From: Apostichopus japonicus
Taxonomy: Eukaryota; Echinodermata; Holothuroidea; Aspidochirotida; Stichopodidae
Length of the DNA: 64,000 nt
Direction: 5' to 3'
Assembly: GCF_037975245.1 (NCBI RefSeq)
Contig: NC_092562.1
Span: forward strand, 10,023,001 to 10,087,000
Part shown: positions 12,801 to 24,956 of the stretch, one piece after another
How the letters are laid out: each line of letters opens with the position of its first letter
How positions within the stretch are numbered: position 1 is the first letter of the stretch
The notes under the pieces: generated by a model
Seen by the model: only the letters and a program-made list of their open reading frames with translations
Told to the model about the DNA's origin: nothing
The model's database searches: none
Translations under genes and position numbers: made by a program

Positions 12801-15800
12801 GGGCCTGAGCTCGCTCCGGGGGCCATCGTGAGGTCAGTGACCTGTCTTGCTGTTGAGGAAGAGAGAAAGGAACATTGGCATTTTTGTTTGTAAATATGAT
12901 GAAAGTAGTACAATATTAAAGGGTGTGAAGACTCGTGCACAAAGAAACGTCTCATGCCGGTAATCTGATTTAGTTTCAAATGAGGTGTAACAGAAGTGTT
13001 AGACACCACCATCGATCCAAGAAAATACACACACACAGCTTGCTACCGTCGGTAATTACAGTGGTGTTCCGTCGAGGTTGACATGACCGTCCGGACGCGA
13101 CGTTTTCAGACGTTTCCAGACACTTTAGGACACTTTAGGACGTTTTCTGACACCTCCGGACGGTCGGACGCTTTTGTACATTTTACTCCAACAATATTCA
13201 CTTTTAATCCGGACGGAACATGCGGTTTACTGCCTACTTTTTCACACCAGATTAAATCGATCTTCTCAGTTTGTTACAATAGAAGTTACAATGGTGATAT
13301 GTCCGATTCTGTCCGATAATCCGGACGTTTTTAGCCCGACTCAAAGTAACAAAACAGTAAGGATTACAGAGGCAAGAACCCTTTCATTTCAGAAAAGCGT
13401 CATGTGTCCGATAATTCGGACGCTTAAAGCTAAACTACGTTTCTATTCAAAAGCGATTTTAGAGGCAGTTCTATTACAGCCCGCAAAACGTCTGAAACCG
13501 TCCGATAATCCGGACGGAATAAACTTTCAGTACTGGGTAGTATTTCTGCTACAAACAAAGTCAAAGGTGATACAAGTTTGAACAAAAAATAACTGCGAAG
13601 AAACATATTGAAGTAACGTCATGTTTTGACAAAAGCATGCAATGTACAACAACTATTTACTAACCTTTTGAAACAAAAATTCAAGCAGAATGAGTGGGGA
13701 ATAGTTCCACGAAATAAGATAAATAACGACATATTGATGATAATGGCCATCGGTGTCGGGCGACAACCAACCATTCCCACTATGTCTTATCCTGGTTCTG
13801 AGTTGCTTCCGTTCAACAAAAATATCTTTTTACCTAGGCTCAAAACGTCGTATTGAACCTTTTTTAAAATAATTTCAATGATGTAACATGTCACCCCAGT
13901 AGCTCCTTCAAAGTTGCTAAGCTTTTTATTGATAACGCCGAACGTACCCCCATTACCAGACACACAAGGCGCCACGAAATGTAACAGTTTAAAAAGTCGG
14001 AAACATCTGAAAGTACTAGTAATATGCAAATATTACGAACGTTTTACCCCTATAACGGTGTATTTTTTCTCACCGTTCAATCGTCCGGTTATTTTCCTTT
14101 TTTTCTTCAATGGTTATTGAAGTTTGTTGTTTTGACGATGAGGAAATGTTATTCGCAAAATTTGAACATTTTGAGAAACAAACCCCAGGGCGTAAAATCT
14201 CGCGCACATACTATTACTTCCAGGAATCCAGGGTAAAGCACGTTGCAGCAAAGGTTGAGCTCACACGCGCTAAGCAAGGTACCTGGGAGACTGCTTGGGC
14301 CACCCCTCCTCTCTTACGACACGGGTTAATATAGTGTTGCACGTTTTCTTGGCAGTTTGCCAGAGTTTTTACAACTTCTTGTTAGGTCAGAATAGAATGC
14401 AAATTAACAGGTGTCAGGCTTGTGAGCAGAAACCAGGACATGACCTAGATTTCCAGGGTAGTCAATACTTTGTGCGCGCACCTGCAGTTGGGATATTTAG
14501 TGATCACGTTTTTTGTACGCATGACATGGGAAAAAGAAACCTCAAATGAAACTAATTGTTGGACTACGTGGATTTTACTCTTCTGTATTCGATTACAACT
14601 GGTTCTTACAATGTCAAGTTAAATGGAGCTGGTAAGCATCTTAGCGCCATTTTAAATTGTGCTCGAACACTTTTGTCATGTCAGTCTGTGGATCCTAAAT
14701 GTTTTTATTTGGCAAACGGACATTCAAGAAAAAAGGTCATGCAATTGGAAACTGTTTTCCTACATTCTAAGAAGTATAAGTTTTTTTACGTAACACCTCT
14801 TTTTTTGTTCAAAGTTTTGGTTTAGCATAGGCCTACTCAAATCAACTGAGGGAGAACAGGATGTTCAATGAAGGTTTGAACAGGCGGAAAATGTCAATAA
14901 TACATATTTTCATATGAAAGGTTCGCCGTTTAGCGGCAAATTCTCTGCCTCTTTCTTACACGCACGGTTATAAAAAATATAAAAAAATAACACGCTATAT
15001 TAGGGCCTTTGTTTTTTGACATACACTTCCAAAAGAAAAGCATGCACAAACATTGGAAAAAGCAACCCACACCATTCTTCCTTCATACTCGACGTAAGAT
15101 ATTATATTATCACGTTCGCACATGGATTAAACTAGTAATCCGTACACAAAAAGAAATTGGGAGTTCCCCACCATTCCATGATATTGGAATAGAGCAACCC
15201 CTTCAAGTTCAAAAGTTCACAATGAAAAGTTTTTAACTATCAACAAGTCACCACGTGTTTGGAACTTCAGACAATAAGAACGAAACATAGGGGCTACGTA
15301 AATACGGGATTATAAACTACATACATAAGAATGGTACAGATTTATTCATATCGTTAATCGGCTGTTGTTTACTCCAGAAAATATACTTTCAATACGTACA
15401 ATATCAATCTTTCGTACAAAAAATCTTAAAAATTAAAAAAAGTGGCGAAATATAACTATAAATGACATCGTGGAACCCCCCGCATTAATAAACGAATCCA
15501 TTTCATTACAGCATCAACTCTCAAGTACCGCAAGCAGTGTGTACCAGTACCCTACCCTAGGCTATTATAATATACAGTCCCGTGGGAAGATGGATTTTAA
15601 CTGGATATACTCCCTGCGGTTTTGGCTCAAAATTTATTAAATCGTTATAATTATTATAACAAAATGAGGTAAAATGCATAGGGTAAGATTTTGTACATGG
15701 GAACCTTCGCAATCATCGTTTGAAGGAAAAATAAATAACGAAAATTTCAGAATAACTTTGAAGTCCCGTAACATGCTGAGCCCAAGTAACGTTCGATATT

Positions 15801-18743
15801 TGGTGTAGCCTAGGTCACGTAGTGCACGTAGGCCTATATTGACCCGCAGATATAGTGGCTGACGGTAAATCGGTAATAATAGAGTTTAATGTGCTAATTT
15901 AATGGTTCACATATGATGTTTTATTGTCGGACACGTCTTATTTCTTTTCATTTTTCCCTTTCCATCTTTCATTCTTCCTCCCTCTCCATGTTTGTGCTGT
16001 CTGTTGTTTTATTTTATTTTTATCTCTGCTCCAAAATTTCCCGCGAGTGACAAAGATTTTTTTTTATCTCTGCTCCAAAATTTCCAGCGAGTCACTAAAA
16101 TTTCCCGGGAACGAGGTTCCCGTATTACCTCCTTTTTTCCTGGCCTGTGACTTTATTTTTCCTAGTCACCTTTAAAATATCAATTTAGGCACAGAGCTTC
16201 GTCCGTGTCTCGTGTCAAATGGCCGAGACGGTACTGTACCACCTCGCGGGGGAATCGAACTTTGAACTTAGCACGCTTTTAATAATATTTGTTAACAAAA
16301 AGTGCTGTATGTATTTACCGATATTAAATTGTCGTATGACAGGAAAAAATGTTCCTTGGTAGCTGTAAGTCTCAAAATAGTAAATGATAGTGAGTAAATA
16401 TTTCTGCACAGAGTTTTTTCAGTGAACTTGTAATCCTTACAGGCTATTGTTATCTCGCTGAGGAATGGTCGCGGCCGTGTGACCGCAAATGCTCTAGATA
16501 AACACTCCACTCTTTTGTTACTATTGGGCTAGTAAACGTTACATCGGACGTTTTCGGACGCTTTTGGCTTTGAATACTGGGTATGACGGTTTTTTTTTAT
16601 AACCGGACGCTTGGACGGAACCAGACACTTTCAGACGTTTTCGGACGTTTTCGGACGTTTTCGGACGTTTTGAAATCGGACGACTAGGTCAACCTCGACG
16701 GAACACCACTGTAGACACTAGTGTGCAGTCAATACATACAGCTACGGTCAATACCCACAGTGTTCATAGCAGCGTGGACATCTCAGGTCTTGATAAAAGA
16801 TAACAAGGTATCACGTTTCAATACTGTCTGCATTTTGTAGCGACAAGAAGAAAACGTCATTTGCAAGCAACGGAAAGTAACTTTTTAGGAGTGCGGCACA
16901 CGGTTTGGGGCGAGTCTTCAATGCCTTTAAGTGACAATGTTCACAAGTGAATGAATATTGATACTTAAGACTCACAGATGATTGTGAGTCATAACTTGGA
17001 GTAGTGAATGGCAGCCAGTCAATGGTACTTGGTTAAACGGCAGCAACTGACAACCACGGTACTGTCTGCTAACACAGAGTTGTTATTGCTCATGAATGAA
17101 GAATGATTTTGTTTGTTCTCTGCAAATTGAGAGACTTTTCTAACTTGTAAAATGTGTATTCATACCACACTAGATTCTTTGTTGCAAACTTTTTCACGGT
17201 CCCTTTGACCACATGCTTTCAGTTAATTTTGTTGGTGCAACGTTGGTGTGTAAACTTCTGTACTTCATGTATCGTCAAAAGTAGCCACTGTAGTTTCTTT
17301 TAATCTACCTTGCGTAAAAAGTTATTTACATCTAGGCTTACTGTAATTTTTGTAGAGCTTTTTTTGTTGTTGTAAACACTGCAAAGTGCCCAGGGTAAAT
17401 GTTGTATGAGAGTTTGAGGATTTGTGATGTGTAGTTGAAACTCCCAAGTTCCAACAGGCCTACTGTATGTACATGCAGTAGTGAACTGTGTGGAAGTTAG
17501 CGAGAAATATGCACACTGTAGGTACAGGAATGTTTGAAGAGTTTGGTTGATGGAATCGCTGCAAGGTCAAAGCATGGAGCTACTACGGAGTTGGCGAGTA
17601 GCGAAGTACATGGGCGAATGAAACAGGGTGGGCGGTAAAAATTGGTTCAAAGGGCAGGGTGGGATAAAAAGGGGCTGGCTGCCAAATGCCTCCTATCCAA
17701 GACACAATCTATAGTACTTGCTAGGAAATTCCTGTAGTAGTATTAGTAGCTTTGAAAAAAATCAAGGATTTGCAAACCAGAGTACAACCAGATGTTTGCA
17801 CAGTGGACCCAGCCAGATGGTATCAGCTAGATTTGGACCAATTGTTTTGTGATGTCTTTTTAGCTCACTCAGATGACCACTGACCATACAATAAAAGAAT
17901 CACTTTCATGGCCCATCAGCTGATGATCCCCATGGCCACATTAAATCACAATAACACCAAAACTGTCTGAAGATTAGGCTTTGGCATGTATTTCACTGTT
18001 TGACCTCTTGTGCCCCCAAATGACCTTTGGCATCAAACTAAAAACATATTTTATGACCAATCACCTACTGAACACTCATGGCCGCGAAGTTTAATGAAAA
18101 TCAAACATGAACCTTAGGAGTAGGTTTTTGTGTGATTTCATTGTTTGACCTCTCTTTGACCCCAAATGACATTAGAACTACTTTTTTGCACAATTATCAA
18201 CCTGTTGAAATGTGTTATAACCTCACCAAGTTTGACAAGAAATTATCATATGTACAGTACATGCTGACAGTGGCCTTTCAACCATTGTTGACGGACAGAC
18301 AGACAGATGTACGCATTGCCATGACAAAAGCTCAACTCTTTGAGCTACAGTAAAAAAAACTACAATGTATGGATATTTTATTACACACAGCACTGCTTGA
18401 TAAGCTAAATAGAGAGAAGACCATCTCAAGAAAAAATTCAAAAATATATTCAACCACTCATCCGAACAAACTACAGAATGAAGTGTACTTTATTTACGAA
18501 GGTTACTTTCTAAGACCCTGCACATACTTGTCTAAGGTGCAAAAGTAAACAAAGGTAGAAGAACCTACTTGCAACTTGTACAAACTGAGCGGCAGTGGCT
18601 GCGTGGGCAGCTTGTTGTGAGACTGGTGTCTGTGCTGATATGATGGTGGGTCCTGATGGTACTTGGATGGTCTGTGTCTGTGGAGTATTACTACCTGGCT
18701 GGCTATGGGGTTGCATCTCTGACACAAGCCCTTGACTGGCCAT
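837..18743 (-). CDS. RFX3: RFX1/2/3-clade winged-helix transcription factor, 11 coding exons, C-terminus not in view
   Basis: Exons in transcript order: 18743-18569, 12849-12648, 8338-8023, 7171-6867, 6099-5874, 5433-5333, 4521-4373, 3198-3101, 2368-2219, 1621-1413, 985-837. All introns are GT-AG and every junction keeps phase, giving 693 residues. Residues 1-231 are a Gln/Ser/Thr-rich activation-type region. Residues 232-306 are the RFX DNA-binding domain, beginning [19 protein letters not shown] and ending YHYYGIRIK. Later exons encode the conserved B, C and dimerisation regions (for example [19 protein letters not shown] in exon 9 and [19 protein letters not shown] in exon 11). RFX proteins of this clade bind X-boxes as dimers in the nucleus and drive ciliary genes. 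Motifs such as [16 protein letters not shown] and LEQWAAWL look closer to vertebrate RFX3 than RFX1 or RFX2, but an invertebrate gene may be co-orthologous to all three. The frame stays open at 837 (phase 1), so at least one more coding exon is needed. Confidence 0.95.
1793..1830 (+). repeat. Poly-G tract with G-quadruplex potential
   Basis: A run of 14 G is followed by GGAGTGGGGTGGGTG, giving at least four G-runs of three or more within 40 bp. It is in an RFX intron and on the strand opposite the RFX transcript. Confidence 0.6.
3796..4106 (-). mobile_element. tRNA-derived SINE with (ATT)n tail
   Basis: Read on the minus strand, the head has an A box (GTGGCCAATTGGCTAAGGCG) and a B box (GGTTCGATTCC) at tRNA-like spacing. 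The body includes TGTCCTTGGGCAGGATGCTT and the tail has AAAGCGCTTTATAAA before an ATT repeat. It is a pol III-type SINE whose tail probably comes from a partner LINE. It lies in an RFX intron, sense to the gene. Confidence 0.8.
6145..6258 (-). mobile_element. Truncated copy of the tRNA-SINE body
   Basis: Nearly identical to the body of the SINE at 3796-4106 over ACCAGCGATAGGTCTCAAAG through ACTGCGCCCAA. It lacks the tRNA head and the ATT tail. It starts about 45 bp upstream of RFX exon 5 (acceptor at 6100), so it sits close to the branch-point region. Confidence 0.75.
6610..6771. mobile_element. hAT6-like MITE, copy 1
   Basis: 162-bp element with imperfect terminal inverted repeats CAGGGATGAGC / CAGGCATGAGC and a 6-bp target-site duplication AATTTA (6604-6609 and 6772-6777). 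A palindrome CCGCGAATTTGCGG lies near the right end. Confidence 0.75.
6867..7171 (-). CDS. RFX3: RFX exon 4: DNA-binding domain exon
   Basis: This 305-bp exon holds the entire RFX winged-helix domain in one piece. The acceptor is TCCCAG before GTGCAATGG and the donor is AAAAG before GTCAGT. Visible family hallmarks are [34 protein letters not shown] and [17 protein letters not shown]. The basic wing residues that contact the X-box (RTRRLGTRG) are intact, so DNA binding should be preserved. The domain joins directly to RASPAT of the preceding exon. Confidence 0.96.
8343..8520. repeat. Trinucleotide-rich simple sequence upstream of RFX exon 3
   Basis: GGTGGTAGTAGCGGTAGTAG and related GTA/GTG units on the plus strand, so the RFX intron before exon 3 is a C/A/T-rich tract that may serve as an extended polypyrimidine tract. 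Confidence 0.5.
8536..12640. other. RFX intron 2 (4.3 kb)
   Basis: No coding exon recognised. It holds an AT-rich interior, the G-rich block at 10419-10460, a (CA)n run near 11398-11414 and a poly-G run near 11760-11771. Confidence 0.5.
10419..10460 (+). repeat. G-rich G-quadruplex-like block
   Basis: GGGTGGGAG, GGGGGAGGGAGGGTGGGGG within 35 bp supplies more than four G-runs of three or more. It is inside RFX intron 2, on the non-template side. Confidence 0.6.
12916..16930. mobile_element. TTAA-ended MITE (family B), split by a nested element
   Basis: The left end is TTAAAGGGTGTGAAGACTCG (12916) and the inverse of the right end is TTAAAGGCATTGAAGACTCG (ending 16930). A second copy at 31477-31780 shares GCCGGTAATCTGA, CAGCTACGGTCAATACCCAC and AAGATAACAAGGTATCACGT. 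TTAA termini fit piggyBac or Kolobok superfamilies. The 13059-16711 element interrupts it. Confidence 0.7.
13059..16711. mobile_element. 3.65 kb TIR element with TA duplication, no transposase recognised
   Basis: Perfect 24-bp terminal inverted repeats begin CAGTGGTGTTCCGTCGAGGT, and both ends abut TA (13057-13058, 16712-16713), as for Tc1/mariner-like elements. Both ends carry arrays of GGACG-containing repeats, and GTCCGATAAT(C/T)CGGACG occurs three times at about 95-bp spacing (13311, 13406, 13500). Interior reading frames up to 135 codons show no similarity I recognise, so it appears non-autonomous or carries unrelated cargo. Confidence 0.75.
16931..18500. repeat. RFX intron 1, right part, with diverged GACC-rich repeat
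   Basis: Around 17990-18175 the phrases TGTTTGACCTCTTGTGCCC, CCCAAATGACC and TTTGACCCCAAATGACA recur. These match the unit of the 145-bp repeat at 29357-29790 and the fragment near 35985-36185. No exon is seen. Confidence 0.4.
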
Positions 18744-20203
18744 ACTACAACCACGTTATCTGAAACAACAAAAGCCATACGTATGTCGTCATTCCACATG
18801 AGATAAACAAGCAGTCCATACAGTGTAGCCGTACCATGGTGCAGACACCGTTTGCTTGTTTTCCACTAGTCATGAAATTGTCAAAAGCTATGTGCAGAGT
18901 ACTACAATAGAGGATCTATTTTGTGCAGCAAAATTTTAGTTTTCCAGTGTTATGAGTTCAGCAGTGACAGTTGGTGAAAATGTAGGCTGTCTTTCCAGTT
19001 TTATACCAAAAAATTAGTGTTTGCTTGCTTTTGTGTCTTTGAATGTTTACATCATTTTAACATTTGTCAGTACTGTAGATTAGACAGCACATTGCCTTCT
19101 TTTGTAAAATACATAAGTGGCTGCTTAGGACAGACAAGTCTGCTAACTATGTATTTACAATAAAATTACAAGAATTCAGTATTAAAAGCTTTGTTTTAAT
19201 TTTAATTATTTAAAACAAAAATTATAAATTTACCCAGGCAACCAACCCCTAGCTTTAAATGGTGTGTTCTCTGGCTTAATAATGGACCAAATCACATGTA
19301 GCTTCAGAGTCTGCACAATTTGCATAGAATTTTGAAATGCGATACTGGATAAATTATTTCATACAATCTCCTTACTTCTTGACCATGTACAAATGGCACA
19401 GTGCTTATGCAGTACCAATTAAAACAGCAGGCATCCTCAACAATTTACACTAAACTTGTGTAAGTGGTTGATATGCTCATGATCTCTGGCAAACCCCCAA
19501 AAAGTCACAACGTTTTCTCAGTGTGTGTTCAGTGCAAAGTGTGGCAAAACTTGGTTTTGAACTTTGACTTTTAATTAATACATAAAAAAAATCCTTGCAA
19601 CACTTATTACACATGTACAGATACACAAGTATCCTAATGCAAACCTCCATAAACTCAGTATCAATTTTTCAACTTCTCAACTAATTCTCTAGCATATGGC
19701 CAGCATATATTTTTTTCTTCTCTCTTTTAATCACTTTGGATACAAAATTTCAATTTCTTCGACATGAAAATTACACTAGCTACAAACTTGTCAATGAAAC
19801 ATTTGATAACGACAGATGCTCAATCATTAACCAGCTTTGATAAGACCATTCCTCAATTCTCATCACTATGCCCTTCCTAGCCAAACCATATAATTGAGTT
19901 TCTCCTAGCAACAAACAAAGACAAACGTTGCCAAGTTACAGATCCAGCTGAAAGGTAAAAATCAGTTTTCAGCTAATTACATTTACCACCATGCATGCTT
20001 AGGATCATGTAAGAAAATTACCAGAGATTCAGTGTGTGGGTCAAAATAATACTTAAGAACTTTCTATGCCCTCTAAGGTTTTTATCCAGTTAATAAGAAA
20101 GGCAATTTTCAGAATAGCTCTGTGTAATTATAGAGACTGGTCAGTGTCAGACTGTCAAGAGAATCCTGCAAATTTCTGTATCAACGGATACTGTACTATT
20201 AGC

Positions 20204-20366
20204 CAGGGATGAGCCTGGGGTAAAAAAAAATCACGGAACTTTGCAGAAATTGTGGTATAGGCTCCAGATTGTGTATGCTACAGTGTGTTAAGATAATAGT
20301 TTTTGTCCCCGAGGTAGAAAAGAAATCATGGATATTCCGCGAATTCGCGGAAAAAGCTCAAGCCAG
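20204..20366. mobile_element. hAT6-like MITE, copy 2
   Basis: 163-bp copy with a perfect 6-bp duplication ATTAGC (20198-20203 and 20367-20372). The internal palindrome is perfect: CCGCGAATTCGCGG. Confidence 0.8.
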
Positions 20367-21779
20367 ATTAGCACTCCCATCCTGCAGTCATGTTTCGTCG
20401 CAAAGATTGCATAATTTTTTACGTTTTTTAATTCAGTACTTACTATATATTTATACCCCAAACAGAATCTGACTGTACTGGGAGACACTTCAAAATTGCT
20501 ATACAAATATTGCACACTAAATTATTCCCTGGGTGGTATGAAGGAATGAAGAAAAAAGGTGCAGGTTTGGTTATTTTGTTTTGTGGGATAAATCAGTTTT
20601 TTAAATTTAAATCAGCTTCTGTTTTAATTTTGATCATTTTTTCCCCCAATACATGTGATGTTTGTCATGAGCATGATGACTTATAAGGTTTTGTGATCTT
20701 AATGATACACAGTGCTCAGTCGTTTAATGAACAGAACACTGGGTTATTTGATTTTCTTTTTAACTGGTTTCATTTTATCAAAATCTGATCTATCTTTTTC
20801 TAATTGATATGGATTTTGGTGAGTTTTTTCAATCCCAGGTTCTGTTTGTCTTGAATACATTCATGTATGTTAACATTTAGTGCTTTTTCTGTGGTAACAA
20901 AAGGATACACAGTTAATTATGTAAACAGAACTGCCACATACAGTACCTGTCAACAAAGTTAGTTTTGACCTACTGTACACAATGAACGAACCTTTCATTG
21001 CATGAAAAATAGTATTCTTTTACCTGCAGTGGTAGACCCCTGGCTTCCAGTTCAAGGTCACAAAGCTTTGGATATTGAAAAAATGCAACTTTTGGCAAAA
21101 AACTCTTGCAGTGCATTTCTGTATGAATAGGTACTGTTGGTAACCGCAATACCTTGACTTAAGTTTGTCAAGGTATAATTGCTCTTTCAAAATATGACGT
21201 ATTTGTTGTCACTTCAATACAATAATGTACATAAACAATACTTTGGGCTTGTGTATACAGTATTTTTGGGTGAGACATTACATGTGTGGTGCACTTGTTT
21301 TTTTTCATTTTGTATATTGTTAGATGAAACCCTGGTTATTACTACCAATGTACTTGACTGAACCATTTCATGCCAAATATATGGTTTAGCTAAGTATTGA
21401 TTTACATCAGTTTGGTAGCAGGATTTAATGGTAGATGTCTAAGCAATTAAGAGCAAGAGGTACAGTAGCAGTGAGCTAGAAAACAATCTCAAGTAATTAA
21501 CAATGGCCTCTGATTTGGTTCCACAAATTCTATAATATTGAGCTAAAAATGTTACAAGAGCATCAATATTTCCATTCCATTCAGCACTGTTTGGCAACAT
21601 GTCTTACACCGATCTCTTAGGCTGGAAGGTAACTTTTAAGTCCACTTCTGGTTCAGCTTGGTTAGTACTTAATAACTTATGTTCCATAGTTTGAAAACTG
21701 AGTGCGGTAGGCTACATGCATGTGAGGGGGAGGGGAGGTTCTTCCTAAACTATTTTCTCTGATGGTGTTTGATAGAGGA

Positions 21780-22640
21780 AAGGGCAACCATCAAATGTGG
21801 TACCTATCTATTCGCTATTCCGTCCAGGCTGTACTTGGGACAAGCACGCAATCCACCTGCATCATGTGCAACCAGGATAACTGGCAAGAAAATATGACCT
21901 GGCTGTTTACCAGACAACAGCTCTAGACTCTAAAATCCAACTACTGTGGCTTAGTTATCTTCAACCCAATCTGGCACTTGAGGACAAATTCTGACAAGTA
22001 GCGCTCCTGACTGTACTGGTAGCTTCTGACTGGACAATGCCAAATCCCAAGGCACCCTGCCCATGCACAGACCCATTGGGTCCAGTACCACCCTACAACA
22101 CCTACCCCGAGAGAGGTCCAGAAATCATTGGGGACCGAGAAAAATGTTCTGGCAGGTCTCCCCTGAGACCATCAGTCAGAAGCAGGTCGCAAGGACTGTG
22201 AGGTCCTTCACTTATCCAGGATAAGTCATGGAATAAATGGAACACAGATCACAGACCAAGGAAGAGTGAGGATATGTACTGTAGTCCTCGTGGACCAACT
22301 ACTGTACCTAACAGCATCATGTCAGCTATGATCAGGTGCTGGTCCACCTGGCCTCTCATGCAACAGTCTCAGAATTCTCTATCCGAGGCGCAGTCACTTA
22401 CTCCGGTTCACCCAGTTACAGCCACAACAGCGATAGAAGGTTGAAGTAAGTGACTCCCACACACTATATCAAGAGAGATCCCATCCACTCCATATGCCCT
22501 TAACCTTAGAGCATCTGAAATCTAATATGAGTGTGGGGAGAGATATCTCCAGATCGAGGACTTTGGTTCCCAGTCTGAGAAACATCCCGGTAGCGAGGCG
22601 GATGCAAAAGGCACAGACCTTTACTGAACCACTTCATGAT
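21780..22640. other. GC-richer unidentified block in RFX intron 1
   Basis: Base composition and word use change abruptly for about 860 bp (for example CCCAAGGCACCCTGCCCATG, GGTCTCCCCTGAGACCATC). All frames are broken by stops. It resembles the remains of a coding mobile element, but I cannot name a family. Confidence 0.35.
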
Positions 22641-24956
22641 ATATAAGAGAAGTTACAAGATATTTTTAAAATTTATTTCTGTTAAAAATTGAAATGGTGG
22701 CATTTATAATTTTATATCACTGATTTTATAAAAAATAAAATAAAAAAAATCTTAAATGATTGACACTGGTCACTGTGATAATATTGCTTAAAATTTTACA
22801 AGCATTTGAGCTTCATTATTTCCTATTGGTTCAACGCTGTTTGCAACATGTTTAGATGCTCAACACACAAAGGCTTGCTTTTGCAATTTCAGGCAATAGG
22901 CCTCCTACAATACCTGCCTTTCGCTAGGACAATGTAGTGAAAAAGATATAATAGTGTAAACTTATGCACTAGAATGTGATGCTTTTCTTTGAACAACCAA
23001 ATTTGCTGCTCAGAAAATTAAAGTATACCGTAGGTCATGATGAAATGCATGTTACAATGAAAAGAAAAGTTGGAACATTCTATTGAAGTTTGTTGTATCT
23101 CAAATTTTTTTTTTTATTTTCATATTTACATGGCAATTTTACCAATGCAAATTTCTGCTGACCTGATAAGGATGATTTTGCAAGGTGCTGGTAGCCTCAG
23201 AGAAACTCTTTTAATGTTGAACTATATTGATTTATGAAAGATATGAAAAGAAGTCTGGAATGATAAACTAACAAAGTAACTTGAAGGCTGTAAAAGCCTG
23301 TAGTAGAATAACCAGTTGTAGAAAAATTAAGTAATGTTACTAGAGGAATAAACTTTGTGTCTCAGGGACGTAAGTCCCCCCAAAATTTTGCGTCACGTCA
23401 AAAAAGCTTGCGTCCCAATCAAACACCAATTGCGTTTATTGTATGACCAATGTTTACTCACTAGTGTAGTTGTAAAGGTGCGATCGTATCACTTCTTATG
23501 CTTTGTGAAATTTCTACACAATGTATAGGGCAGATGGTGCAGTACCCTAGCCTGTTTTACAGGGCAACCAGCTCCGCCCCTCTTTTCGCCCACCTTGCCC
23601 TGCCCTTTCAACTCATTTCCACCTTCCAGCCCCTCTTTCAACAGCCCTTGCCAAATCTGTTATAGTCCCATGCTTCTGGAATTTGCAGGGAATTTTTGAA
23701 AAGCTTTATTGTCTATTTTTAGCATGAAAATCTCTGTAATGGAGTGTGTTAACACTGTACCTTGCGGTTGATTGTTATGTTATTCAAACAAATTCAATGA
23801 TCTGTAGGACTGGAAGAAATTTTGGTTCTTTTCAATGAAGTTGTGGTTTTTTTAAAGGAATGAAAGATGTTCATTCAAAAATGTATTCTGATGTTTACCA
23901 TAGACCCAGTTGTGAGTGTGTACTTGGGGGTTTGTTTCTCAACAACAACAACAAAGTTTGTGTCCACCAGACGCAAGCAATTTGAAGATTTTGTGTCCCT
24001 GGACAAAACATTTTGTCTCGGACACAGAATCCTGCATTTATAACAATGCTGCTAATAATACCAGGCTTACTGCATACACAACAATAAGATAATTGGGTAA
24101 ATTTAGCATCATAAGGACTAGTCACAAAATGCTAATTATGATGTATTTTTAGCTTTATTAATCACTTTTCTCACGTCATTTCATTAAGCGGTTTCCCCAT
24201 GTCAATATTTTACCCAGAAAGAAGTTTACAACGTACAAGCTGTTGAAAAATGCTACACTTAACTTAATTCATTTGGTCTTTGCACAGGAAAGACAGCATG
24301 GCATGGAAAGCTGTGAAGAACTGAAACTTGTACAAATGCAGAACACTGCAGTCTAAATCTGTTAAATGGGTATAAATTCCTGTTAACTTGCCTCAAAAAA
24401 TACAAAATGTATTTTTCTTTCTTTACTGTAACTTGTGTAGGGTATCAAGTTTAAGCCTTTCCATTGATGTCAAATGTGTAGATAAAAATTACCTTCAAAA
24501 AGTGGCGACAAATTGACTTTCAAACATGGCAACTACAGTGTCATTCAGTGCAGCCTCATATTGAACACAGTGTGTGGTTGTACTCAGTAACCGTACACCA
24601 ACATACACTTTTAAATCATGAAATTTCCATTAGTTCATTCATAAGGCAGATACATGTGAAAGCAAGAATGTAGTAATTAGACATAGCCCTAGATCTTGAA
24701 TGAATTTTGTTACTGATATTGACATATGAACTCAAAACTTAATTCGGATCGAGTCCATAATTGTCGTCTCATCATAGTCAATGAACGTACCATTGAAAAG
24801 TACTGTGGGTGTGCAGTATGTGCTTCAGTTCTGTCAACGGAGTCATGTAAACAACTCGCTCGAATACTGTAGATTGAGTTTTGGGCCGTTTCCGAGGTTA
24901 AGATTGGTCTTTAATGTTACTTAACATTACTCTAAAAATGAAGCTTCCATTTTGCA

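Noticed and set aside
13083-14825. Series of plus-strand frames in the 3.65 kb TIR element as a transposase
   Set aside because: No catalytic or DNA-binding motif recognised, and frames are short and disconnected.
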